64,000 nt of DNA from Carnegiea gigantea (lineage: Eukaryota > Streptophyta > Magnoliopsida > Caryophyllales > Cactaceae). Of this stretch, positions 11,365-22,400 are shown in pieces. The translations under genes were made by a program, and so were the position numbers. The notes beneath the pieces are model-generated. The model was not told where the DNA came from, ran no database searches, and saw nothing but the letters and a program-made list of their open reading frames with translations. Numbering within the stretch: the stretch's first letter is position 1; each line of letters starts with the position of its first letter. The stretch is taken from positions 103,501 through 167,500 of the forward strand of contig JAKOGI010000436.1 in NCBI GenBank assembly GCA_029747015.1, in the 5' to 3' direction.

Positions 11365-12660
11365 GTAAATTTTCTACTCCTAGTTGTTATTCCCAAAAAA
11401 AAAAAGTAAACAAAACAACAAAAATCAAGAAAAGAGCCTGTAAAGGCCTTGACCTTTGGCAAAAGTAAGGACCATTTTCTCTTTACGCAGTTTTTCTTTT
11501 GTAGGATTCCATCATTTTCCACTCCACCCAATCTCAAGGCCCCAGGAGGGGATCTCCATGATCATTCAAGCCAGCAGTTCATTCAAGCCAGCACTATCCA
11601 AGTTCTAAAGTTCAGATCAATGTCCACGTTGCCAAGTTCAATTCACAAAAATCAAAGATCAATTCAATGTCCACGTTGCATTTCCAACAAGAGCAAGACA
11701 AAAAAGATGTCTAGCAATTATTAAGGCAATTTAACGTATCAACACTCAATTCAATCATGCCTTATCAAGACAATGACTCATCAAGACAGGCAATGACTCA
11801 ACATGGCAAGTAATTATGCAAGGCCATGACTCATCATCATGTCAACATCGAAGACAATGACTCAACACGACAAGTAATTATGTAAGGTCATGACTCATCA
11901 TCATGTCAACATCAAAGGCAATGACACATTCCGACAAACAGTTCAAGTCATCAGAACAATTATTCAAGCATACTGTTCACGATAGCTTACCTAAACACCG
12001 TTCGAGACTGCTTATCAAAGCAATTATTCAAGAATTTGTTTAAGAAGATAGCTCATCAGAGTAATTATTCAAGAATACTGTTCAAGAAGACAGGTCATCA
12101 GAATACTGTTCAAAATAGATAATAATTTAAGAACAGTCCAAGGTTCATTATTATTCAGCACTGTTTCACTTTTGATGTGGTTCCAGTGCAAGTTCAACAC
12201 GAAGCAGCAATAATTCAAGATTGTCGGCAAAAGTTATCAACACAAGATTCAATCTTTATCGTCCACTTGTACACATTTAATTCCATATTGTATTCTATAA
12301 ATAGATACTCCATGGCGTTGTATTAGGCAGAATGCAAAATCGTGTAATTTGCAAAATCACTACAAGCCTTTCTCCTCCTTCTCTCAAAAGGCCTTCTCCA
12401 TAATATCTTGTACTCCATCACCATAAGCTTTGATTCAAAAGCCTTGTATCAAGTTTTATCAATTCAAATCAAAGTAAGTTTTCATTCATCTGCTCTGTTT
12501 ATTTCAATTTCAATTTCGTTATTTCCAATTTTATTTTAATTATCGTTTCAAAATTATACTTTATATAACATCAATTTGCTACTCCGCTCCCCTCCTGCAT
12601 TAATCCACATCTAGGCCCTAACTATTGCCCACCTAGGCCGACCCTATCCCTCCTGGTATC
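11365..12660 (+). promoter_or_regulatory. 3' region, promoter and leader (U4)
   Basis: It holds the hairpin region (about 11362-11380), an A-rich run and the AAGGxCTTGACCTT inverted repeat near 11435-11457. A TGACTCA block (about 11770-11935, at least five copies) is followed by ATTATTCAAG/ACTGTTC repeats (about 11940-12115). TATAAATA is at 12296-12303. The leader has a GTAAGT near 12473 and the CAATTTGCTACTCCGCTCCC stretch common to all copies. It ends inside the PBS, where it joins U5. Confidence 0.75.
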
Positions 12661-13750
12661 CAAGACCAGAAGTCCAGATCAATGTTCACGTTGCCAAGTT
12701 CAATTCCAAAAATCAAAGATCAATTCAATGTACAAGATGTCCAACGAAGGCTAGCAATTCAATATCTACGAAGATCGAGTTAAAATTGATGTCTAGCAAT
12801 TATTAAGGCAATTCAACGTGTTAACACTCAATTCAATAATGCCTTATCAAGACAATGACTCATTAAGACAGGCAATGACTCAACAGGACAAGTAATTATG
12901 CAACGGCATAACTCATTAACTTGTCAACATCAAGGGTAATGACTCATCAAAACAGACAATGACTCAACACAGCAAGTAATTATACAAGGCCATGACTCAC
13001 CATCATCAAATGTAATGACTCATCGCTACAAAATAGTTCAAGTCATCTGAACAATTATTCAAGCGTACTGTTCACGACAGCTTATCTAAACATTGTTCGG
13101 GACATCTCATCAAAGCAATTATTCAAGAATACTGTTCAAGACGACAACTCATCAGAGTAATTATTCAAGAATATTGTTCAAGAAGACAGCTCATCAGAAT
13201 ACTGTTCAAAAAGGATAATAATTCAAGAACAGTCCAAGATTCATTATTACTCAGCACTGTTTCACTTTTGACGTGGTTCAAGTCCAAGTTCAACACAAAG
13301 CAGCAATAATTCAAGATTGTCGGTAAAAATTATCAACACAAGATTCAATCTTTGTCGTCCACTTGTGCACATTTAATTCCATCTTGTATTCTATAAATAG
13401 ATACTCAATAGCATTGTACTAGGCATCATGTGATCGACAAGATTAAAATCACAACACAATCACTGCTAACCTCCTCCTTCCCCCAAAAAAACCTTCTCCA
13501 TATCCCTTGTATTCCATCACAAAGAGCTTCGATTCAAATCCTTGTATCAAGTTTTATCAATTCAATCAAAGTAAGTTTTTATTCATCTGCTTTGTTTATT
13601 TCAATTTCGATTTTGTTATTGCCAATTTCGTTTTAATTATTATTTCAAAATTGTACTTTGCATAACATCAATTTGCTACTCCGCTCCCCTGTTGCATTAA
13701 TCCACATCTAAGGCCTAACTATTGCCCGCCTATGTCGATCCTATCCATCC
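12661..13750 (+). promoter_or_regulatory. 3' region fragment, promoter and leader (U5)
   Basis: It starts in the 3' noncoding region (CAAGACCAGAAGTCCAG) at the join with U4. The TGACTCA block (about 12845-13025) and ACTGTTC repeats (about 13030-13215) lead to TATAAATA at 13392-13399. Its early leader carries the variant GCATCATGTGATCGACAAG shared with U9 and U14. Confidence 0.75.
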
Positions 13751-13930
13751 TGGTATCTGAGTCAAGTTAGTACCCTTAGTTAGTGTCTAGTCGTTGCTAG
13801 CGTTGGTTAGCTGTTGGCCAGCCCTAGTAAGTCCGTTGGTCAGCCGTGGTTAGGTGGTCCCGGTGGGGTGGTTCCAGTGGTCCCGGTAGAATGTGCATGA
13901 CTCCTAGCTAAGTGTTCAAACGTAACTCAT
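13751..13930 (+). promoter_or_regulatory. Degenerate PBS and post-PBS leader (U5)
   Basis: The PBS reads TGGTATCTGAGTCAAG at 13751-13766, two changes from the usual copy. The uORF at 13891-13911 encodes MCMTPS and stops 19 bases before the main ATG at 13931. Confidence 0.8.
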
Positions 13931-14698
13931 ATGACCTATTGGGTTAGAGATCGTCTTAGTTTAGGCAGTAGTAAGAACTCAAATGTGGTTAGCAGTAGGG
14001 AAGTTAGTTGTCAAATTGATGTAGCTAATTGGACAATTCCTAAGCAAAAGATAGAAACAATTTATCAAATAGGTAAGTTCGATTTTAATAGTGCTTTATC
14101 AATAAAAGATCATGAAGAAACATTTAGTATAGACAAAGAATTTCAAACTATTAAATTAGTTTCAAAAGTAGCAATCAAAAATTATCAAGAGAAATATCAA
14201 TACATTCATTTTGGCATGATTTAAATAGCGCTCAAACCTTTAACAAGATTAGGATTAGATTGTCCTATATTCATGGCCCTAAAAGACAATAGATTAATAC
14301 GTTACAAAGATTCGTTATTAGCCATGATTCAAACTAATATTTGCAATGGTTCCATATATTTTAATTGTTGTCCAAATTATTCAGTAGATTAAAATGACCC
14401 TTGGATTATGGATACCGTAGCGTTAGATATCCATCTTCCTAATATCCAAAACGATTTAAAGGTTCAATTTCGTGAGCTTTCAAGAAATTTTGCTATTACT
14501 TACAGAGTATATTTCAAATTACTATCATCCCAACTTAATCCAAAATGTCTATTAAAACCTACTTTAGATGAAACCATATTATTAAAGGCTGAATCAGATA
14601 ATATTAATACCTTTACTCCTAAGTTATTAAAATGGAATGAAATTACTATTCCCCAAGAATTTATTATTCAAAATACTAGACTACAAAGAAATATTGCT
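13931..14698 (+). pseudogene. Movement protein, 3'-truncated (U5)
   Basis: The conserved N-terminus (MTYWVRDRLSLGSSKNS) is followed by the movement-protein region: IETIYQIGKFDFNSA, HFGMI, and a second part with LDIHLPNIQNDLKVQF and FAITYRVYFKLLSSQ. The order and the beta-rich central part with the invariant-type Asp fit 30K-superfamily movement proteins, which open plasmodesmata. Stops occur at 14222-14224 (CAA to TAA) and near 14391. The copy ends at about 14698 in ATATTGCT, a stretch it shares with the inverted 3' region of U6. Confidence 0.75.
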
Positions 14699-14908
14699 AC
14701 CTTGAATTGCTTGCTTGAATGATCATGGGAGATCCCCTCCCGGGGCCTTGGGATTGGGTGGTGTGGAAAAGAATGGAATCTTGCAAAAGAAAAACTACAT
14801 CAAGGGATAATGGCCCTTACTTTTACCAAAGGTCAAGACCTTTACGGGCTCTTTTCTTGTTTTGTTTCCTTTTTTTTTTTGAATGACGACTAGGAGTAGA
14901 AAATCTAC
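14699..14908 (-). other. 3' noncoding fragment (U6)
   Basis: It holds the hairpin GAGTAGA-TTT-TCTACTC (about 14894-14910), the T-rich run (A-rich on the coding strand), the AAAGGTC inverted repeat and the CCCCGGGAGGGGATC tract. It is truncated before the promoter. Confidence 0.7.
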
Positions 14909-15006
14909 TCAATAGTCATAAAGATCTTGAGCGCAAGGACCACCACAGGGGTCATAAGTTGAATGAGCTGAGGATGAGAATGAATTTGATTTGTAGTAGA
15001 CGGGGA
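14909..15006 (-). other. Conserved 3' short reading frame (U6)
   Basis: This is the open stretch beyond ORF-X with the conserved C-terminal DPYDY-type ending; its stop is at 14909-14911. It has no start codon. Confidence 0.35.
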
Positions 15007-15822
15007 TTAGTAGCGAAAATAGAAGCAATCATCTTGTAGAAATTTGCAACGTAGGCCATATTTTGTATGAACAAGACAGGAAGCATCGATTTGGAATAGA
15101 TACTGTAATGGTATGAGGACTTGAGTATGACTTTAATCAACTGAACAAATGTGAACATCGGGGAATACTTTTGACACAAATTTGAAAATATGAGGTTCAA
15201 AAGTTGTCCAATATTCAGGCTGTCTATGAAACCATTTGAAATAATTAATATACCCAGTGGGCATAACGATAAGAACCAGATGATTGTTAACATCTTGGAC
15301 AAGGGTTTGATAAGCTTTAATAAGTTTGAGATAACTGCAAAATGATACTTCAAAGGAATTGTACCATTTTTAATCATTAATAAAGATAGCATTTTCATTG
15401 TATCATGGCCCATAGAACGATGTATAGTAGAGTTCATGGTCACAAAGATAGAATAGGAGCGGTTCATGTGGAAAATTTGTTAGTTGTATGAAATTGGAGT
15501 TATTGAATACCTGTGAGTTTTGGCCGTTGTCGTTCCTGGTGAGACCTGTGTGGAAATGTTCTGATAATTCAAAAGAAGGTATTTGAGTGGAAGATGAAGG
15601 ATGTTGGATTGAGGTCTGAGGAAGTTCTTCAGTATGTGAAATTTGGAATTGATTTGGAACAGAATTTGCATAGGTAGGATGGGTTTGAGTATTCATGATG
15701 AAGTTTGAATTGCTGATAATTGGGAATAAATTATGGTTGTTGTCAAAAAGGGAAAATTCATAGTAAAATTTTTTCATTTCAAAACTTTTGAAGTTAGTTT
15801 TTGAAAATATTTTACTCCACAT
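15007..15822 (-). pseudogene. ORF-X pseudogene (U6)
   Basis: The length, 816 bases including the stop, equals that of the intact copy in U13, so there is no net indel. The ATG at 15822 lies 14 bases past the stop of the upstream tail. A CGA-to-TGA stop at 15403 ends the open part after 139 codons, and another CAA-to-TAA stop follows near 15370. The polar, Ser/Gln-rich N-terminus (SSSTQIPSFELSEHF) and the LTNFPHEPLLFYL segment identify the family. Function unknown. Confidence 0.78.
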
Positions 15823-15836
15823 TGAATGGGTTGAGG

Positions 15837-16650
15837 CTATATGAGTTGATATTGGCTTATGCAGGTATTGAGTATTCTAAGATTGGTTTTCCAATAATCG
15901 ACTGTCCTTTCTAGATCCTGACGCTGACACACTAATTGATAATAATTATGCAACCGTTTTGTAATATGTTGCGTAGGCTAAAGTTTAATTCTTCTAGTTG
16001 TTGATTTATTTCTTGTAATTCTTTTTGATCATTATCGAGTCGTTTCATGACTTCAAGTTTTTCTAATTTATACCAATATTTTGGATTATTACATTCAATT
16101 ATATTGATTTGTCTTAATATTGAGGCGTTTTGTAATAATGATAAATCTTCTTGATAAACAGGAGTGACAAATTTGAACATATTGTAGTTTCTATAATTTC
16201 TGTATACACACCGATTTGATCTACTTTAAATGGATAAATTTGAGTAATAAAAGGAGTTCCAAGAATAACTTCTTGACCTAAATCTCGTACTAAAATAAAT
16301 GAGCTTTTGAAACAATATCCCTGATTGCAGATGTAAGCATTTGATAATTTATACTTAATTTGTAATGCCATGCCGTTAGCACTATGGAGTCTTTCTTTTG
16401 TCTTTTCATAATATATTGAGGGAATTAATCCTTCCTATATACAATTTTGATCTGCACCACTATCTAAGAGTGCAATAGTATTGAATTCAAAACTATCCTT
16501 AATTTTAAGAGTAATATGAATATACCATTTTTGAAAATTTATTTGATTAATAGTTGAAACAAATTGTTAATCAGTAGGAGTATCTTCTGTTTGAATGTTT
16601 GAGGAAGAAGGTCAATTTTCTACTAATGTTAATCTTGTTCCTAATTCAAG
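15837..16650 (-). pseudogene. Protease plus B-type tail (U6)
   Basis: The protease has DSGAD (Asp codon about 16462-16464) but is broken near 16435 and around 16170. The B-type tail (EVMKRLDNDQKELQEINQQ) follows and ends at the TAG at 15837-15839. It carries a deletion around 15960-15970 that removes part of the tail and shifts the frame. There is no RT. Confidence 0.78.
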
Positions 16651-19289
16651 ATCTTTTGTCTGTAACGAACATAAATCTTTCTGTAAATTTTTAATTTGTT
16701 CTTTTAATATATTAACCTTGCTCTTCAAATCTTGAATATTAACTGCCTTTAAAATATTTGGAATCTCACGTGTTTCAAATATTTTATTGATACTTACCTT
16801 ATAAGGGGGTTTTAAAGAATCTTCTTTTATTAATATACTCTTGAGTTTTTGTAAATACTCTTTTCTTAATTCTGTATCTTGAATTTGCTCAATTAAATTT
16901 AATAAAAAATCTTTTTCATTATTATTAGTAGTTATAACATTAATACACTTATATCATAATCTTGAGAACTTATTATCTGATAATATTCACTTGAATTACT
17001 TTCTAATTCATTGACATTATTGTCTTCATAATCAGAGGAGGACGATGAATTTTCTGATTGAATAGGCGTATCTTTGAGTTCAAACAATGCAATTAATTTC
17101 TTTTGAATATCTGAATATTCAGCACATATTTTATTGGGTTTCTTTTTGACTTTACAATTTTTTACATAGTGACCTAATTTACTACATTTATAATAAGTAT
17201 TAGTATTATCGACTTTCTTTTTTGAAGTAGTCTTTTCAAGACTTAAATTTTTGTAATTTGGCTTTCTTGTAGTATATTGTTTCTTTTTATTAATTTGAGT
17301 ATTTCTTCGTTTTTTGATAGATGGAGCTTCTAATTTTGGAAGACAAAATGCTTCACAAAAAGAACATAATTCTTTTCGTTTAGCAGCTTTATCTGTTGAA
17401 TATCTCGCTTGTAGTTTTAATTCATTACATAATAAAATTCCTTCTTTTTTAATAAAACTTAATAATTGGTCAAACGTAATTTGTTCGAATGGAATTGGCC
17501 CTTTACTGATGACTTTACTTAATTTATCGAATATTCTTTGAGAAAATAAAGATGGTAATTCTGAAATAAATTTTTCTTTCCACTAAGGTTGACGACATTC
17601 TTCTCTTTTTAATAGATACGTTAAAAATGTATCTTTGTACCAATTGTAATCTTCGAGGGTTGGACATTTTAAATTTGTTAAAAGAATATCTGTTGCAGCA
17701 GTAATATCTTTTGAACTTCCAAGAAAATTACTAACTATTGTATAAATTAATGTTTCTATATTATCTAGTTGTCCTTGAGAATTAGTATGAGTTCTGATTT
17801 TATTACATTCCTCTTCTTGAATATAATTCTCCCACCAATTTTTGAGTATACCGGTGAATCTAGAGGATAATAAATCAAAAGCTTGTAAATCTGTTGCATG
17901 TTTAGTTGAATAAGTTGTATAAGCAATTAACATTCTTTGAAGTGTTATAAATATTTCATGGTTACTACGACCATCAATATTCCATTCATATATTGAATCA
18001 CCAGCAAAGTTTTCAGTAATTATTGTTTTAGCACTTTTAAGGTGAAGATCTGGAGGAGTTTGCTTGGAATAATATAGGATTTCTTTTTTATATATGTTAT
18101 TAATATTTTGAAAATCATCATCTGATAGAGGTAAATCATTTTCTAAAATATTAACTGTATTGTTAATTGGATTGTGGGTTGAAGTTCCTGCTTCTTTTAA
18201 TTTTTCATCAATCTTGGAAATTAAAGGAGCACTAGTATCTGAGAGTTCTTATTTATTTGAACATCTTATTTTGAATAAGGGTTTTGCAATATCATCTAAG
18301 AAGTTTGGTTTATCCTTTTTAGTGTCATTAATATCTAAATTTTCTAATTTTTCAGTTAATGAATCAATTTCTTGTTTTTTAATAATTGCTTCAACTTGAG
18401 TAGAAACCATATTGACTTGTTGAGACACTGTATGTAATACTTGATTTGTATAATTATTTTGATGATATACCTTTTTAATATCACTTAGACTTACTTGACT
18501 ATTTTCTGTATCATTTCTGCCTATTTTGAATGGAATGGCTGGAGTATTACCTTCAGGAGTTTTTAAAATAATTTCTTCTAATGGAGGAATAAAAGAAGTA
18601 ATTATTTGACCATTTTTGAGTGTCCATTTTTTTGCAAAATTAATATTAGTATTTATTTCTTTGACATTGAATGGGTCTGGAAGATTATTATCAGAGGCAA
18701 ACATAGCCCACCAATTAAAGAAAGTAACATTGACTTGGTGTCTTTCCATGAATGAATACCATTCTTGCCTAATGAATGCTTGAGCATTTAAATCAAAGTG
18801 TGAAAGGAACCATTCTCTTTTGACCTTATTCTCTATTGAATTGAAATTTTGACGTAAGTAATCTTTATTCATTTCAAAGGGTTTTAAAATAACATTAATT
18901 GAAGAAAATGATAGAGGTTGCATAGTTGAATAAGTTGGGGAACCTATGGATGAAGTAGCTTCATCTATTGGCTCAGCTATTGGAGCTTTGTAATAAATTT
19001 TTTGAGTATCTTCAACTTGATTATCTTTTAAATAATCAAAATTAGTAGACCTAGAAGGCATTGAATATGAAGTTCGAGGGAATTCTATATTTTCTAAGGA
19101 TTTTGAAGGTAGACTATGTTCTTTACTTGAATTAAATCTTATTAGTATTTTACCATTAGGCTCTTCTATTATTTGTTTAGGAATTTTTCAATTAACTACA
19201 TCAATTTGACAACTAACTTCCTTACTGTTAACCACATTTGAGTTCTTACTACTACCTAAACTAAGATGATCTCTTACCCAAGAGGCCAT
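16651..19289 (-). pseudogene. MP-less capsid polyprotein region (U6)
   Basis: The start codon is at 19289. The conserved N-terminal stub joins directly to capsid (IIEEPNGKILIRF), without movement protein. The longest open piece, 18249-19061 (270 codons), runs from PSRSTNFDYL through WYSFMERHQVNVTFFNWW to the SLTEKLENLDIND region. A second piece is 17583-17933. The zinc knuckle at about 17205-17160 has lost its first Cys (Tyr instead) and has Ser for Gly. Many single-base stops occur. Confidence 0.82.
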
Positions 19290-19417
19290 CTGAGTTACGT
19301 TTGAACACTTAGTTAGGAGTCATGCACATTCTACCGGGACCACTGGGACCACCCCATCGGGACCACCTAACCACGGCTGACCAACAGCTGACCAACAGCT
19401 GACCAACGCTAGCAACG
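19290..19417 (-). promoter_or_regulatory. Post-PBS leader fragment with uORF (U6)
   Basis: On the minus strand the GTTGGTCAGC and GGTCCC repeats are present, and the uORF MCMTPN is at 19329-19309. The copy stops before the PBS, at AGCAACG, joining U7. Confidence 0.75.
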
Positions 19418-19859
19418 AATATTCAAGCCTTCTCCCTCCCTCAAAAGCCTTCTCCATATCCCTTGTACTCCATAAGCAAGAGCTTCGATTCAAATCCTTG
19501 TATCAAGTTTTATCAATTCAATCAAAGTAAGTTTTTATTCATCCACTTTGTTTATTTCAATTTGGATTTTGTTATTTCCAATTTCGTTTTAATTATCATT
19601 TCAAAATTAATTTCTGCATAACATTAATTTGCTACTCCACTCTCCTTCTACATTAATCCACATCTAGGCCCTAACTATTGCCTGCCTAGATCGATCCTGC
19701 TCTCCTGGTATCAGAGCCAAGTTAGTACCCTCAGTTAGTGTCTAGCCGTTGCTAGCGTTGGTCAGCTGTTGGTCAGCCCTAATATGTCCGTTGGTCAGCC
19801 GTGCGTTAGGTGGTCCCAGTGGGGTGGTCCCACTAACTCAGTATTCAAATGTAACTCAA
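19418..19859 (+). promoter_or_regulatory. Partial leader, PBS and post-PBS leader (U7)
   Basis: Leader sequence starts downstream of where a TATA box would be. The PBS TGGTATCAGAGCCAAG is at 19706-19721. The post-PBS leader is shorter than in other units: the GGTCCC repeat and the uORF just before the main ATG have been deleted. Confidence 0.8.
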
Positions 19860-22400
19860 ATGGCTCTTGGGTTAGAGATCGTCGTAGTTTAGGTAATAGT
19901 AAGAACTCAAATGTGGTTAACAGTAGGGAAGTTAGTTGTCAAATTGATGTAGTTAATTGGAAAATTCCTAAACAAATAATAGAAGAACCTAATGGTAAAA
20001 TACTATAAGATTTAATTTAAGTAAAGAACATAGTCTATCTTCAAAATCCTTAGAAAATATAGAACTTCCTTGAACCTTATATTCAATGCCTTCTAGGTCT
20101 ACTAATTATGATTATTTAAACAATAATCAAGTTGAAGATACTCAAAAAATTTATTACAAAGCTCCAATAGCTGAGCCAATAGATGAAGCTACTTCATCCA
20201 TAGGTTCCCCAACTTATTCAACCATGCAACCTCCATCATTTTCTTCAATTAATATTATTTCAAAACCCTTTGAAATCAATAAAGATTACTTACATCAAAA
20301 TTTCAATTCAATAGAGAATAAGGTCAAAAGAGAATGGTTCCTTTCACACTTTGATTTAAATGCTCAAACATTCATTAGGCAAGAATGATATTTATTCATG
20401 GAAAGACACGAAGTCAATGTTACTTTCTTTAATTGGTGGGTTATATTTGCCTCCGATAATAATCTTCCAGACCCATTCCAAGTCAAAGAAATAAATACTA
20501 ATATTAATTTTGCTAAAAAATAGACACTCAAAAATGGTCAAATAATTACTCCCTTTATTCCTCCATTAGAAAAAATTATTTTAAAAACTCCTGGAGGTAA
20601 TATTCCAGTCACTCCATTCAAAATAGGTAGAAATGATATCGAAAATAGTCAAGTAATTCTAAGTAATATTAAAAAGGTACATCATCAAAATAATTATGCA
20701 AATCAAGTATTATATACAGTGTCTCAATAAGTGAATATGGTCTCTACTCAAGTTGAAGCAATTGTTAAAAAACAAGAAATTGATTCATTAACTGAAAAAT
20801 TAGAAAATTTAGATATTAATGACACTAAAAAGGATAAACCAAACTTCTTAGATGATATTGCAAAACCCTTATTCAGAATAAGACGTTCAAATAAATTATC
20901 ACTCCAGGATACTAGTACTCCTTTAATTTCCAAGATCGATGAAAAATTAAAAGAAGCGAAAACTTCAACCCACAATCCAATTAACAATACAATTAATATT
21001 TTAGAAAAAGATTTATCCCTATCAGATGATGAGTTTCAAAATATTAATAAATATATAAAAAGGAAATTCCATATTATTCTAAGCAAACCCCTTCAGATCT
21101 TCACCTTGAAAGTGCTAAAACAATAATTACTGAAAACTTTACTAGTAATTCAATATATGAATGGAATATTGATGGTCATAGTGACCATGAAATATTTATA
21201 ACACTCCAAAGAATGTTAATTGCTTATGCAGCTTATTCAACTAAACATGCAATAGATTTACAAACTTTTGATTTATTAACCTCTGGATTCACTGGTATAC
21301 TCAAAAATTGGTGGGAGAATTATATTCAAGAAGAGGAACGTAATAAAATCAGAACTCATACTAATTCTCAAGGACAACTAGATAATATAGAAACACTAAT
21401 TTATACAATAATTACTAATTTTTTTGGAAGTCCAAAAGATGTTATTGCTACAACAGATATTCTTTCAACAAATTTAAAATGTCCAACCCTCGAAGATTAC
21501 AATTGGTACAAAGATACATTTTTAACATATCTATTAAAAAGAGAAGACTGTCGTCCACCTTATTGGAAAGAAAAATTTATTTCAGGATTACCATCTTCAT
21601 GTTCTCAAAGAATATTCAATAAATTAAGTGAAGTCATCGGTAAAGGTCCAATTCCATTCGAACAAATTACATTTGGTCAATTATTAAGTTTTATTAAAAA
21701 AGAAGGAATTTCATTATGTAACGAATTAAAACTACAAGCGAGATATTCAACAGATAAAGCTGCTAAACGAAAAGAATTAGCTTCTTTTTGTGAAGCATTT
21801 TGCCTTCCAAAGTTAGACGTTCTATCTGTCAAAAAACGAAGAAATGCTCAAATTAGTAAGAAGAAACACTATACTACAAGAAAGCCAAATTACAAAAATT
21901 TAAGTCCTAAAAAGACTACTCTAAAAAGGAAAGTCGATGATACTAATACTTGTTATAAATGTGGTAAATCAGGTCACTATGCAAAAAATTATAAAGTTAA
22001 AAAGAAATTCAATGAAATATGTGCCGAATATCCATACATTCAAGAGAAATTAATTGCATTATTTGAACTCAAAATACGCCTATTCAATCAGAAAATCCAT
22101 CATCCTCCTCTGATTGTAAAGACAATAATGTCAATGAATTAGAAAGTAATTCAATTGAATATTCATCAGGTAATAAGTCCTCAAGATTTTGCTATAAGTG
22201 TATTAATGTTATAACTACTAATAATAATGAAAACGAATTTTATTAGATTTAATTGAACAAATTCAAGATACAGAATTACGAAAAGAGTATTTACAAAAAC
22301 TCAAAAGTATATTAATAAAGGAAGATTCTTTAAAACCCCCTCATAAGGTAAGTATCAACAAAATATTTGAAACACATGAGATTCCAAATATTTTAAAGGC
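19860..22400 (+). pseudogene. MP-less capsid polyprotein region (U7)
   Basis: The ATG at 19860 is followed by a one-base deletion that shifts the frame at once. The conserved MASWV-type N-terminus is readable in the next frame, then IIEEPNGKIL marks the direct passage to capsid without movement protein. Open pieces are 20086-20388, 20731-21126 and 21213-22142. The last includes FEQITFGQLLSFIKKEGISL and the knuckle at 21951-21992, where the final Cys is Tyr. An AAATAG stop at about 20519-20524 and the reading NDIENSQV are shared with U12, evidence of common descent after integration. Confidence 0.83.

Larger units (their letters stand above)
8371..12660 (+). mobile_element. U4: 5'-truncated B-type unit
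   Basis: It begins abruptly inside the capsid region at 8371, next to U3 leader sequence in opposite orientation. It continues through zinc knuckle, protease, B-type tail, ORF-X, 3' region, promoter and leader, and stops within the PBS (TGGTATC at 12654-12660). The 5' part, including any movement protein, is lost. Confidence 0.85.
14699..19417 (-). mobile_element. U6: MP-less unit with ORF-X (A/B chimera), promoter lost
   Basis: On the minus strand the unit has an A-type 5' end (no movement protein) but a B-type 3' end (tail plus ORF-X, no RT). It is cut in the post-PBS leader at 19417 and in the 3' noncoding region at 14699, so it has neither PBS nor TATA box. This is the reciprocal arrangement to U12. 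Confidence 0.8.

Noticed and set aside
11770..12115. CRISPR-like spaced repeats in the promoter region
   Set aside because: Units are imperfect, of variable length and without unique spacers, and the context is eukaryotic viral.
14952..15467. 171-codon minus-strand frame across ORF-X of U6
   Set aside because: Alternate-frame shadow of ORF-X; the family frame with matching length and start is 15007-15822.
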